DNA of 64,000 nt from Labrenzia sp. VG12. Lineage in GTDB: Bacteria; Pseudomonadota; Alphaproteobacteria; Rhizobiales; Stappiaceae. Positions 9,377 to 17,527 of this stretch are shown piece by piece. The stretch spans positions 5,548,001-5,612,000 of the forward strand of contig NZ_CP022529.1 in assembly GCF_002237595.1 (NCBI RefSeq). Reading direction: 5' to 3'. The notes beneath the pieces are model-generated. The model saw nothing but the letters and a program-made list of their open reading frames with translations, was not told the origin of the DNA and made no database searches. The position numbers were made by a program, and so were the translations under genes. Every line of letters begins with the position of its first letter. Positions within the stretch are counted from its first letter, which is position 1.

Positions 9377-10972
9377 ATGGCTGCGACCGAAGCACATGCG
9401 GCACATGACCATCCCTATGGATGGCGCCGGTGGGTCTATTCGACCAACCACAAAGACATTGGCCTGTTGTATCTCTACTTCGCGATCTTCGCGGGGATCG
9501 TTGGCGGCGCGCTCAGCGTTGGCATGCGGATGGAGCTGCAGGAGCCGGGGATGCAAATCTTCGCCAATGCACACATGTTCAACGTGTTCACCACCGCTCA
9601 CGGTCTGATCATGATCTTCTTCATGGTCATGCCGGCCATGATCGGCGGCTTCGCCAACTACTTCGTGCCGATCATGATCGGTGCGCCGGACATGGCGTTC
9701 CCGCGCATGAACAACATCTCGTTCTGGCTGCTGCCGCCGGCATTCCTGCTGCTGCTGCTGTCGCTGTTCGTTGAAGGCCCTCCGGGTGGCTATGGTGTTG
9801 GTGGTGGCTGGACTATCTATCCGCCGCTGTCCACCTCCGGTCAGCCAGGCCCGGCAATGGATCTGGCGATCCTGGCGCTGCACGTTGCCGGTGCATCGTC
9901 CATCCTGGGTGCGATCAACTTCATCACGACCATCTTCAACATGCGTGCGCCGGGCATGACCCTGCACAAGATGCCGCTGTTCGCCTGGTCCGTTCTGATC
10001 ACCGCCTTCCTGCTGCTGCTGTCCCTGCCGGTTCTGGCGGGCGCCATCACCATGCTGCTGACCGACCGTAACTTCGGCACGACTTTCTTCACGCCGTCCG
10101 GCGGCGGTGACCCGATCCTGTTCCAGCACCTGTTCTGGTTCTTCGGTCACCCGGAAGTGTACATCCTGATCCTGCCGGGCTTCGGCATCATCAGCCACAT
10201 CATCTCCACCTTTGCCCGCAAGCCGATCTTCGGTTACCTCGGCATGGCCTATGCCATGGTCGCCATTGGCGTCGTCGGCTTCATCGTGTGGGCACACCAC
10301 ATGTACACCGTCGGCATGTCCTCCGAGACGCAGGCCTACTTCGTGGCTGCCACCATGGTGATCGCGGTTCCGACCGGGGTGAAGATCTTCTCCTGGATCG
10401 CGACGATGTGGGGCGGATCCATCGAGTTCAAGACCCCGATGGTCTGGGCAATCGGCTTCATCTTCCTGTTCACCGTCGGTGGTGTGACGGGTGTGCAGCT
10501 GGCCAACGCCGGTCTCGACCGCGCGTTCCACGACACCTACTACGTCGTGGCTCACTTCCACTACGTGCTGTCGCTGGGCGCCGTGTTCGCGATCTTCGCG
10601 GCCTGGTACTACTGGTTCCCGAAAATGTTCGGTTACATGTACAACGAGACCATCGGCAAGGCCCATTTCTGGATCACCTTTGTCGGCGTGAACCTCGTGT
10701 TCTTCCCACAGCACTTCCTGGGCCTGAACGGTATGCCGCGCCGCTATGCCGACTACCCGGATGCGCTGGCCGGCTGGAACTACGTGTCTTCGATCGGATC
10801 CTACATCTCGGCCTTCGCGGTCCTGGTGTTCCTGTTCGGCATCGTTGAAGCCTTCTCCAAGAAGCGCGCGGTTGGCAACAATCCGTGGGGCGAAGGAGCG
10901 ACGACCCTGGAGTGGACCCTGTCTTCTCCGCCGCCGTTCCACCAGTTCGAAACGCTGCCGCGCATCAAGTAA
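9377..10972 (+). CDS. ctaD: cytochrome c oxidase subunit I (aa3 type)
   Basis: The catalytic subunit of the respiratory aa3 oxidase (531 residues, twelve membrane helices), holding heme a and the heme a3/CuB centre where O2 is reduced. Visible ligands are AHGLIMIFF (heme a), FFGHPEVYILILPG (CuB His with the cross-linked Tyr and the K-path region), WAHHMYTVGM (CuB His pair) and HFHYVLSLG (heme a3 and heme a). AAAGAGGGAG precedes the ATG. It follows ctaC by 78 bases. Confidence 0.98.
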   Translation: MAATEAHAAHDHPYGWRRWVYSTNHKDIGLLYLYFAIFAGIVGGALSVGMRMELQEPGMQIFANAHMFNVFTTAHGLIMIFFMVMPAMIGGFANYFVPIMIGAPDMAFPRMNNISFWLLPPAFLLLLLSLFVEGPPGGYGVGGGWTIYPPLSTSGQPGPAMDLAILALHVAGASSILGAINFITTIFNMRAPGMTLHKMPLFAWSVLITAFLLLLSLPVLAGAITMLLTDRNFGTTFFTPSGGGDPILFQHLFWFFGHPEVYILILPGFGIISHIISTFARKPIFGYLGMAYAMVAIGVVGFIVWAHHMYTVGMSSETQAYFVAATMVIAVPTGVKIFSWIATMWGGSIEFKTPMVWAIGFIFLFTVGGVTGVQLANAGLDRAFHDTYYVVAHFHYVLSLGAVFAIFAAWYYWFPKMFGYMYNETIGKAHFWITFVGVNLVFFPQHFLGLNGMPRRYADYPDALAGWNYVSSIGSYISAFAVLVFLFGIVEAFSKKRAVGNNPWGEGATTLEWTLSSPPPFHQFETLPRIK

Positions 10973-11007
10973 TGCGTGGCGGGAGGAAATGCCTCCCTTG
11001 CTGATTT

Positions 11008-11033
11008 GCACCGCGCCGGAACCGGCGCGGTGC
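11008..11033. other. intra-operon hairpin between ctaD and ctaB
   Basis: A perfect 12-base inverted repeat (GCACCGCGCCGG with a 2-base loop) and no T-run. A smaller GGGAGG/CCTCCC hairpin precedes it. Placed after the abundant subunit I message, it could stabilise the ctaCD 3' end or lower read-through into ctaB. Confidence 0.55.
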
Positions 11034-11115
11034 AGACTTTCAAGAAACTCTGCCGGGCTGTGCACCCGGATGCGGCAAGACCGCAGACAGAAACAAGAAT
11101 TCGAAGGACGCGCCC

Positions 11116-12057
11116 ATGTCGCTCGTTGAGCGCCAGGACAATTTGAGCCAGGACAGTGCCGTCTGGAACGGCGGAATGGGATCGGTGAGCGACTATGTGG
11201 CGCTCCTGAAACCGCGTGTGATGTCCCTGGTGATCTTCACCGCCTTTGTCGGTCTGATGCTGGCACCGGGCACCGTGCATCCCGTCCTGGGCGCGGTCGC
11301 GATCCTGTGTATTGCCATCGGTGCCGGTGCGTCCGGTGCGCTCAACATGTGGTACGACGCCGACATAGACGAGATCATGTCGCGTACCCGCAAACGGCCG
11401 ATCCCGGCCGGCAAGATCACGCCTGACGAAGCGCTGGCCTTCGGCGTGACGCTGTCCATCGGCTCGGTTGTCACCCTGGGCCTTCTGGTCAACTGGTTTG
11501 CTGGCGCCTTCCTTGCCTTCACCATCTTCTTCTACGTCATCGTCTACACGATGTGGCTGAAGCGTTCGACACCGCAGAACATCGTGATCGGCGGCGCTGC
11601 TGGCGCCTTTCCTCCGATGATCGGCTGGGCGTCCGTGACAGGCACTGTCAGCCTGGAAAGTTTTGTCCTCTTCCTGATCATCTTCATGTGGACGCCACCG
11701 CATTTCTGGGCGCTCGCGCTCGTCAAGAATGGCGACTATACGGCTGCCAAGGTTCCGATGCTGCCGGTGGTGGCCGGTGAGACCAGCACCCGGCACCACA
11801 TTCTCGCCTATTCGGTTCTGCTGGCACCGGTTGGCGTTGCGCCCTACCTGCTGGGTTTTGCGAGCCCCTTTTATGGCGTCGCTTCCACGGTCCTCGGTCT
11901 GATCTTCCTCGCACTTGCCGCGGACATCTGGCGCAAGCGTGAGGGCGACGTGGCCAAGGCAGCCTGCTGGCGCCTGTTCAAATTCTCGATCTTCTACCTG
12001 TTCATGCTGTTTGCTTTGCTGCTCGGCGAAAGCCTGCTTGCCGGGGTGATTGCATGA
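11116..12057 (+). CDS. ctaB: protoheme IX farnesyltransferase (heme O synthase)
   Basis: CtaB farnesylates heme b to heme O, the first step toward heme a for the oxidase. The 313-residue UbiA-family protein is largely membrane-embedded. The prenyl-diphosphate motif NMWYDADIDEIMSRT and the following RKRPIPAG are typical, as is WTPPHFWALAL. GAAGGAC precedes the ATG. The stop codon overlaps the start of ctaF (ATGA), showing tight coupling. Confidence 0.97.
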   Translation: MSLVERQDNLSQDSAVWNGGMGSVSDYVALLKPRVMSLVIFTAFVGLMLAPGTVHPVLGAVAILCIAIGAGASGALNMWYDADIDEIMSRTRKRPIPAGKITPDEALAFGVTLSIGSVVTLGLLVNWFAGAFLAFTIFFYVIVYTMWLKRSTPQNIVIGGAAGAFPPMIGWASVTGTVSLESFVLFLIIFMWTPPHFWALALVKNGDYTAAKVPMLPVVAGETSTRHHILAYSVLLAPVGVAPYLLGFASPFYGVASTVLGLIFLALAADIWRKREGDVAKAACWRLFKFSIFYLFMLFALLLGESLLAGVIA

Positions 12058-12218
12058 TGGCGGAAGACGACAAGGGTATTGCTCTGACCGAAGAGCAGAA
12101 GAAAAAGCGCAGGTCGCGCTCTGTTGCGATTGCCCTGGCTCTCGCGGCACTCGTCATTCTTTTTTACGTGGTCACCATCATCAAGCTCGGGCCTGAAGTG
12201 ATGGACCGGGCGCTTTGA
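12054..12218 (+). CDS. ctaF: CtaF/CoxF small oxidase-assembly protein
   Basis: A 54-residue protein beginning MMAEDDKGIALTEEQ, with a basic stretch KKKRRSRS followed by a single membrane helix (about 26-44) and a conserved end KLGPEVMDR. It matches the small CoxF-type protein that alphaproteobacteria encode between ctaB and ctaG. Its biochemical role is not defined. It overlaps ctaB by 4 bases (start at 12054) and its stop precedes ctaG by 11 bases, so all three are one translational unit. Confidence 0.85.
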   Translation: MMAEDDKGIALTEEQKKKRRSRSVAIALALAALVILFYVVTIIKLGPEVMDRAL

Positions 12219-12229
12219 GGAAGGATACC

Positions 12230-12835
12230 GTGACGGAGATGGATACCAGCAAGGATCTTGCCCGCCGCAACCGCAAGCTCGCGGTGACCTGCGTCGGCAT
12301 TTTTTCCCTGATGATCGGGGCTTCCTACGCCGCTGTGCCGCTCTACGATCTGTTCTGCCGCGTTACCGGATTTGGTGGCACGACCCAGGTGGCCGAAGCT
12401 GCCAGCGATGTCGTGATCGACCGCAAGATCACCGTTCGCTTTGACGGCAACGTCAACCACAGCCTGCCGTGGTCCTTCAAGCCGGAGCAGCGGTCCGTGA
12501 CGCTCAAGATGGGTGAAACCGCGCAGCTGGCCTATGTCGCGACCAATGTCAGTGAGAACACGACGGTCGGAACGTCCACGTTTAACGTGTCGCCGCCAAC
12601 CGCCGGCGCCTACTTCAACAAGCTGGACTGCTTCTGCTTCACCGAGCAGGCGCTGAAAAGCGGTGAAACCGTCGAAATGCCGGTCGTCTTCTTCGTCGAC
12701 CCGGAAATGGACAAGGATCCGGAGCTGAAATCAGTGAAGGAAATCACTTTGTCCTACACCTTCTTCCCGGTAGAACAACCGGAACGTCCTGTTGCAGCAA
12801 GGGCCGACGCGGCCGAGACTGAAACGAATTTGTAA
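12230..12835 (+). CDS. ctaG: cytochrome c oxidase assembly protein CtaG/Cox11
   Basis: Cox11-type copper chaperone that inserts CuB into subunit I. It has 201 residues from GTG 12230, one N-terminal membrane anchor (about 20-38) and a periplasmic immunoglobulin-like domain with the copper-binding pair in DCFCF (Cys134, Cys136). GTG 12230 follows AGGAAGG (12218-12224). An in-frame TTG at 12215 and ATG at 12239 are alternatives. It is transcribed with ctaB and ctaF. Confidence 0.95.
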   Translation: MTEMDTSKDLARRNRKLAVTCVGIFSLMIGASYAAVPLYDLFCRVTGFGGTTQVAEAASDVVIDRKITVRFDGNVNHSLPWSFKPEQRSVTLKMGETAQLAYVATNVSENTTVGTSTFNVSPPTAGAYFNKLDCFCFTEQALKSGETVEMPVVFFVDPEMDKDPELKSVKEITLSYTFFPVEQPERPVAARADAAETETNL

Positions 12836-12886
12836 GCGATTTGCACGGCAACGTGCATGAAATGACTGTCTTTGGGGAGCTTGCCG

Positions 12887-13759
12887 ATGGCTGAGGCACA
12901 TACCGCTAATCACGACTACCACCTGGTGGATCCAAGTCCGTGGCCGTTCATCGCATCCATTGGTGCGTTCATCATGGCGCTTGGCGCCATCGGCTTCATG
13001 AAATACGCCAACGGCACCGAATTCGTGCTGCTCGGCATGAACCTCACCGGCTGGGGCCTGTTTGCCGTCGGCCTGCTGATCGTCCTTTACGTGATGTTCG
13101 GCTGGTGGCGTGACACGGTTCGCGAATCGCTTGCCGGTCACCACACGCGCGTTGTCTCCCTGCACCTGCGCTATGGCATGCTGCTGTTCATCGCCTCCGA
13201 AGTGATGTTCTTCGTTGCCTGGTTCTGGGCCTATTTCGATGCGTCGCTCTATGCCGGCGAGGCGATCCAGTTTGCCCGCGTCGAGGCAACGGGTGGTCAC
13301 TGGCCGCCGGATGGCATCGCCACCTTCGATCCCTGGCACCTGCCGCTGCTCAACACCCTGATCCTGCTCTGCTCCGGCACCACCGTCACCTGGGCCCACC
13401 ACGCTCTGCTGCACGATGACCGCGAAGGCCTGAAATGGGGTCTGACGCTGACCGTCCTGCTCGGCATCCTGTTCTCCTTCGTCCAGGGCTACGAGTATTC
13501 GCACGCGGCTTTCGACTTCAGCGGCAACATCTATGGCGCGACCTTCTTCATGGCGACCGGTTTCCACGGCTTCCACGTGATTGTCGGCACGATCTTCCTG
13601 GTCGTCTGCCTGGTCCGTGCCATGATGGGCCAGATGACTGTCCAGAAGCATTTCGGCTTTGAAGCCGCTGCCTGGTACTGGCACTTCGTTGACGTTGTCT
13701 GGCTGTTCCTGTTCGTCTCGATCTACATCTGGGGCGCAGGCACACCGGCCGCTCACTAA
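12887..13759 (+). CDS. ctaE: cytochrome c oxidase subunit III
   Basis: Subunit III of the aa3 oxidase, 290 residues with seven membrane helices. It stabilises the complex and the proton-uptake path. Typical segments are GWWRDTVRES, EVMFFVAWFWAYF, TTVTWAHHALL, GFHGFHVIVGT and AAWYWHFVDVVWLF. ATG 12887 follows GGGGAG at 12874-12879. The oxidase structural genes end here, and a terminator hairpin follows. Confidence 0.97.
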   Translation: MAEAHTANHDYHLVDPSPWPFIASIGAFIMALGAIGFMKYANGTEFVLLGMNLTGWGLFAVGLLIVLYVMFGWWRDTVRESLAGHHTRVVSLHLRYGMLLFIASEVMFFVAWFWAYFDASLYAGEAIQFARVEATGGHWPPDGIATFDPWHLPLLNTLILLCSGTTVTWAHHALLHDDREGLKWGLTLTVLLGILFSFVQGYEYSHAAFDFSGNIYGATFFMATGFHGFHVIVGTIFLVVCLVRAMMGQMTVQKHFGFEAAAWYWHFVDVVWLFLFVSIYIWGAGTPAAH

Positions 13760-13782
13760 GGACCTGCCCAATCGGCAGATCA

Positions 13783-13814
13783 ACGCCCGGTCCGGACAAC
13801 GGACCGGGCGTTTT
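13783..13814 (+). terminator. terminator after ctaE
   Basis: An 11-base perfect stem (ACGCCCGGTCC / GGACCGGGCGT) with a 7-base loop, followed by TTTT. It would end or attenuate the cta message before DUF983. Confidence 0.85.
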
Positions 13815-13840
13815 CACTTTTGAAGAAGGGATGTCGCAGG

Positions 13841-14227
13841 ATGGAAGACAAGGCGCATTTCCCGCCGGTCAATCCGGTTACCGCGGGGCTGTCAGGCAAA
13901 TGCCCTCGCTGTGGTCAGGGGAACCTGTTTGACGGCTTCCTCAGCGTGAAGAAGTCTTGCCTGTCCTGCGGTCTGGATTATTCCTTTGCGGACAGCGGCG
14001 ACGGTCCGGCCGTCTTCGTGATCATGCTGGTTGGTTTTGTCGTTGTTGGCCTGGTTCTCTTTGTCGAACTTTCCTTCCAGCCGCCCATCTGGCTGCACCT
14101 GTTGCTCTGGCTGCCGTTGACGGTTCTGCTGGCGGGCCTCGTCCTGCGTCCTCTCAAGGGACTGATGATTGCGCTGCAGTTCCGCCACCAGGCGGAAGAG
14201 GGACGTCTGGACGACGGTTCGGAATGA
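13841..14227 (+). CDS. DUF983 membrane protein
   Basis: A 128-residue protein of the DUF983 family, commonly found beside cytochrome oxidase genes. It has a zinc-ribbon-like CPRCGQG...CLSCGLDY module near residues 21-46 and two membrane helices (about 58-80 and 85-105). Its function is unknown; a role in oxidase assembly is suggested only by context. The frame also opens at TTG 13820. The ATG at 13841 is preferred for length. The stop overlaps the surf1 start (ATGA). Confidence 0.85.
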   Translation: MEDKAHFPPVNPVTAGLSGKCPRCGQGNLFDGFLSVKKSCLSCGLDYSFADSGDGPAVFVIMLVGFVVVGLVLFVELSFQPPIWLHLLLWLPLTVLLAGLVLRPLKGLMIALQFRHQAEEGRLDDGSE

Positions 14228-14994
14228 CCCGTTCAGAAAACCAGGACAAGGCGCCCATGCGCAAACTGCTTTTTCCGACACTCGCGACTGCCGTGGCGCT
14301 CGCCATCCTGTTCAATCTGGGTTTCTGGCAGCTGGACCGGCTGGCCTGGAAGGAAAAGCTCATCGAACAGGTGGAAGCCGGGGTGTCGGCGGCCCCTGTG
14401 GACGCCCCAGGTCCCGTGGCCTGGTCTGGCATGGCTCTGGAAGACGATTATCGGCACGTCGCGCTGAGCGGCCGCTTTCTCGACGGGGCCGTCTATTATT
14501 ACACGGCCCTCAACAAGCCGGTCGGAGCCATCGGTGGTCCGGGACGGCTGGTCTACGCACCTTTCGAGACGGAGGACGGCTGGGTTGTCCTGATCAACCG
14601 CGGGTTCATTCCGCAGGATCTCGATCCGGCAGCGGGTCAACGGCTTGCAAAGTCACCAGTCGGCACATTGCGTCTTACGGGCCTGCTGCGCCTGAGCGAA
14701 AAACCAAACTGGACGACGCCGGCACCGAGTGAGGGGCTCTGGTTTGCGCGCGACACGCAGGCCATGGGCGAGGTCCTAGATATCGCACCGGAAAAGCTTG
14801 CCCCCTACAGCGTCGATCTAGATGTCGAATTCACGCCGGCGTCAGGCCTCCCGCAGGCCGGAGAGACCATTGTCCAGTTCAAGAACGACCATCTGGGATA
14901 CGCCCTGACCTGGTTCGGTCTGGCTGCAACGCTGATCGGCGTCTACCTGACCTACTCCGCAAGCGTTTTGTGGCCACGTCGGCGTGCGCAATAG
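14224..14994 (+). CDS. SURF1 family oxidase assembly factor
   Basis: A 256-residue Surf1/Shy1 protein that helps load heme a into subunit I. It has an N-terminal membrane helix followed by the signature NLGFWQLDRL, a central periplasmic domain (GRFLDGAVYYYTAL, LVYAPFETEDGWVVLINRGFIP), and a C-terminal helix after NDHLGYALTWFG. The start ATG 14224 overlaps the DUF983 stop by 4 bases. ATG 14257 is an alternative. It completes the oxidase assembly set ctaB, F, G and surf1. Confidence 0.93.
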   Translation: MTRSENQDKAPMRKLLFPTLATAVALAILFNLGFWQLDRLAWKEKLIEQVEAGVSAAPVDAPGPVAWSGMALEDDYRHVALSGRFLDGAVYYYTALNKPVGAIGGPGRLVYAPFETEDGWVVLINRGFIPQDLDPAAGQRLAKSPVGTLRLTGLLRLSEKPNWTTPAPSEGLWFARDTQAMGEVLDIAPEKLAPYSVDLDVEFTPASGLPQAGETIVQFKNDHLGYALTWFGLAATLIGVYLTYSASVLWPRRRAQ

Positions 14995-15059
14995 ACCGAG
15001 TGGGCCAGGCCTATCTCGGATCGATGCCGGGCGCTCTTGCTGTCGTTTCCGACATGAAA

Positions 15060-15079
15060 AAGGGCCCCTGAGGGCCCTT
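15060..15079. terminator. bidirectional terminator
   Basis: AAGGGCCC-CTGA-GGGCCCTT, with A's upstream and a short T-rich tail on the minus strand. It lies between the convergent surf1 and peroxiredoxin genes. Confidence 0.7.
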
Positions 15080-15104
15080 CCAATAGGAGGCTGGCCAAAG
15101 CGTC

Positions 15105-15593
15105 TTAGCCGAGTGCTTCCAGGATTGCGGCGGCGCCGGTCTTGGTGGCTTCGCCCGGGCTTTCTTCCACGGCAAGGAACGTGACTTCGCCGTCCTTGGC
15201 AATCAGGGCGAACCGCTGTGACCGCAGGTGACCGAAGATCGGTGCCGGCCCGAGGCCAAGCCCGGCCGCGTCAACGAAACCGGCAGCGGTGTCGGACAGG
15301 AAAGTCACGCTGTCGCCGGCATTCGAGGCCTTTTTCCAGGCGTCCATGACAAAGACGTCATTGACCGAGACCACGGCGATCTCGTCAACGCCCTTGCCCT
15401 TGAGGGTTTCGGCATGTTCGACAAAGCCGGGCAGGTGGTTCATGTGGCAGGTCGGGGTGAACGCACCCGGAACGCCGAACAGAACCACGGTCTTGCCGGC
15501 CGTCAGGTCGCCGGTCTTGAGTTCGCCGGGCCCGTCGCCGGTCATGATATTGAAAGTGGCCTCCGGAAGGCGGTCCCCAACCTTAAGTGTCAT
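15105..15593 (-). CDS. peroxiredoxin, Prx5 type
   Basis: A 162-residue thiol peroxidase reducing H2O2 and organic peroxides in the cytoplasm. The peroxidatic cysteine is Cys49 in PGAFTPTCHMNHLPGF, the Prx5-subfamily signature. SVNDVFVMDAWKK and GLGLGPAPIFGHLRSQRFALI also fit Prx5. The open frame runs upstream to 15749, but the family begins at MTLKVGDRLP, so the start is ATG 15591-15593, preceded by AAGGGA on the minus strand. It is usually glutaredoxin- or glutathione-dependent, which the sequence cannot confirm. Confidence 0.93.
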   Translation of the reverse strand: MTLKVGDRLPEATFNIMTGDGPGELKTGDLTAGKTVVLFGVPGAFTPTCHMNHLPGFVEHAETLKGKGVDEIAVVSVNDVFVMDAWKKASNAGDSVTFLSDTAAGFVDAAGLGLGPAPIFGHLRSQRFALIAKDGEVTFLAVEESPGEATKTGAAAILEALG

Positions 15594-15717
15594 AGCAACA
15601 GTCCCTTGTCTGACCGGCTGCGCGAGAATGGCAGCCCGCAGCACAGATAGGGCGTTTGCCCGGGCGCGTCGAGAGAGTGAGCGGCAATTTCTGCGCGTGA
15701 AAGGAGAGTGAGGCCGG

Positions 15718-16545
15718 TCAGCGAACCCAGTCCGGGTGGATGGGGACAAGATGTTCCACCGCTTGATCGCCGGCTGTCAGGACGAGCCTGAGGGTCTGAT
15801 CCTCCGGTGTGGTGGCAAGCCCCTTGGTGGAGAGCGTCCAGACCGACGTGCCACTGGCGTTTTCGGCCGGTTTGGGCAGACCGATAAAGGATCCTTCCGG
15901 CCCGGCCGCGAAGAGATCGGGGCCAGCAATGTCGCCGGTTTCGGCCTCGATGCGAAGCGAGCCGGACGGGTCCAGGGCGACCGAAGTTACCTGCAGCTGC
16001 TCGTGTCCAGCTGAGCCCTGAGGGGCGGGGACAGCGTCCAGGTCCCGCTCGATCAGGCGTTCCGCCAGGGCGTCCTGTTCGCTTTGCGGACCAAGTTCGA
16101 GTGTCATGGTCGCATCGCCAGGGACGCAGATATCGCTGCAGACACCGAAGAACAGGTCGATGGACACGGAGACGGGCCGGTCCACATCTTCCGCTTCGAT
16201 CCGAAGCGGCAGAACGATGCCGTCGTGATAGACGATCGATTCCGAAAAACCGTCGCTGTAGCGCTCGGGAGCCGGGTAGAGCACCTCCACGGCCTTCAGA
16301 TTGGAACTGCCATGAAACGAGATTTGCGGCGGAATACCGGATTCGCCGGGGTGGCGCCAATAGGTGTGCCAGCCCGGCTCCAGCAGAAACTCCAGCCCGG
16401 CGAGATAACGGCCACCCTCCGATGGACCGGCGGCGATCAGGCGGACGGCGCCCCCCTTCACTTCGGTCCAGTCGGTCATGGCAGCCTGAGCGGCGGCTGG
16501 CAGGAAGCTCACAAACGCAACGAAGATGGCGGTCAGTCTTTTCAT
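15718..16545 (-). CDS. DsbD N-terminal-domain-like periplasmic protein
   Basis: A 275-residue exported protein with a signal peptide (MKRLTAIFVAFVSFLPAAAQA) and a domain resembling the N-terminal disulfide-exchange domain of DsbD/ScsB (GWHTYWRHPGESGIPP, then GVCSDICVPG with a Cys-x3-Cys pair). There is no membrane electron-relay domain and no thioredoxin domain, so it is a stand-alone periplasmic unit. Thiol-disulfide exchange is a family-based prediction. It lies upstream of the peroxiredoxin on the same strand. Confidence 0.8.
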   Translation of the reverse strand: MKRLTAIFVAFVSFLPAAAQAAMTDWTEVKGGAVRLIAAGPSEGGRYLAGLEFLLEPGWHTYWRHPGESGIPPQISFHGSSNLKAVEVLYPAPERYSDGFSESIVYHDGIVLPLRIEAEDVDRPVSVSIDLFFGVCSDICVPGDATMTLELGPQSEQDALAERLIERDLDAVPAPQGSAGHEQLQVTSVALDPSGSLRIEAETGDIAGPDLFAAGPEGSFIGLPKPAENASGTSVWTLSTKGLATTPEDQTLRLVLTAGDQAVEHLVPIHPDWVR

Positions 16546-16727
16546 GTCATCTTGCTACACGAGTTTCAGGCAAGCGTCATCGGTCAAGAAGGTTCTGGAG
16601 GGTCATAACCTTGTGACGGCGATGTGAAGACGAAAGGCCGCTTGTCCCCAAAGAGCCGTTAACAAAGCCCGGCAATGGAGTTATGCTTGATGGCAGGCAG
16701 AGGGCGCCAACCAAGTACGAGGTACGC

Positions 16728-17324
16728 ATGGCAGGAACCGAAGCAACAGACACCCTTGAGGGACAGTTTCTGATTGCGATGCCGAGCATGGCAGACAGCC
16801 GGTTCGAACATTCCGTGATTTACATGTGTTCGCATTCCGAGCAGGGCGCGATGGGCCTGGTGGTCAACCAGGTGGCGCGACATCTCTCCCTGGAAGAGCT
16901 GCTCATTCAACTGGATATCGTCAACGACGAGAGTGCCATTCGCCTTCCGCCGCAAATTCGCGACATGAATGTCCACAAGGGCGGACCTGTCGAGGTCGAA
17001 CGCGGCTTTGTGCTGCACAGCGACGACTTCATGCTCAACCAGTCCACGCTGAGTATCGACAACGGCATCTGCCTGACGGCAACCCTGGAAATCCTGCGTG
17101 CTCTGGCACAGGGGGATGGCCCGGCCCAGGCCATGCTTGCGCTTGGTTATGCCGGCTGGGGGCCTGGACAACTGGAAACCGAGATCCAGTCCAACGGCTG
17201 GCTGACGGCGCCCGCTGACCCGGACATTCTGTTTGACACCGATTCAGGTTCCAAGTGGCACCGGGCGCTCGGATCGCTCGGCATCGACCCGGCCATGCTG
17301 TTCTCGGACGCGGGCCACGCCTAG
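16728..17324 (+). CDS. YqgE/AlgH family protein
   Basis: A 198-residue UPF0301 protein recognised from GQFLIAMPSM, FEHSVIYMCSHSEQGAMGLVVN, VHKGGPVEVERGFVLH and ALGYAGWGPGQLE. The family is cytoplasmic and functionally undefined. I chose ATG 16728, which has GAGG at 16719-16722 and gives the usual length. An in-frame ATG at 16683 would add 15 residues. Monocistronic by position. Confidence 0.9.
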   Translation: MAGTEATDTLEGQFLIAMPSMADSRFEHSVIYMCSHSEQGAMGLVVNQVARHLSLEELLIQLDIVNDESAIRLPPQIRDMNVHKGGPVEVERGFVLHSDDFMLNQSTLSIDNGICLTATLEILRALAQGDGPAQAMLALGYAGWGPGQLETEIQSNGWLTAPADPDILFDTDSGSKWHRALGSLGIDPAMLFSDAGHA

Positions 17325-17527
17325 GACCAGACGCGGCAGCGCTTTCCTGTTCCCATACGGTCATCATTTTAGCCAAAAGCGACTTGCGCTTGAATGTTAT
17401 GGCGCGTAAGTCGCATGAATGGCATGTATTGTTTCAAATCTGCCGGGTTTCAAGTAGTCTGAAGGTCTGGCCGACAGGCAGGGGGCGGCAAGCGTCCCGC
17501 AACGAACAAACAAAGGGAAGTTGCGCG

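Noticed and set aside
8456..11065. A very long minus-strand open frame (869 codons) opposite ctaC-ctaD
   Set aside because: It is antisense to two certain oxidase genes, its product is His/Arg/Gln-rich without domains, and such frames are common in GC-rich codon-biased genes.
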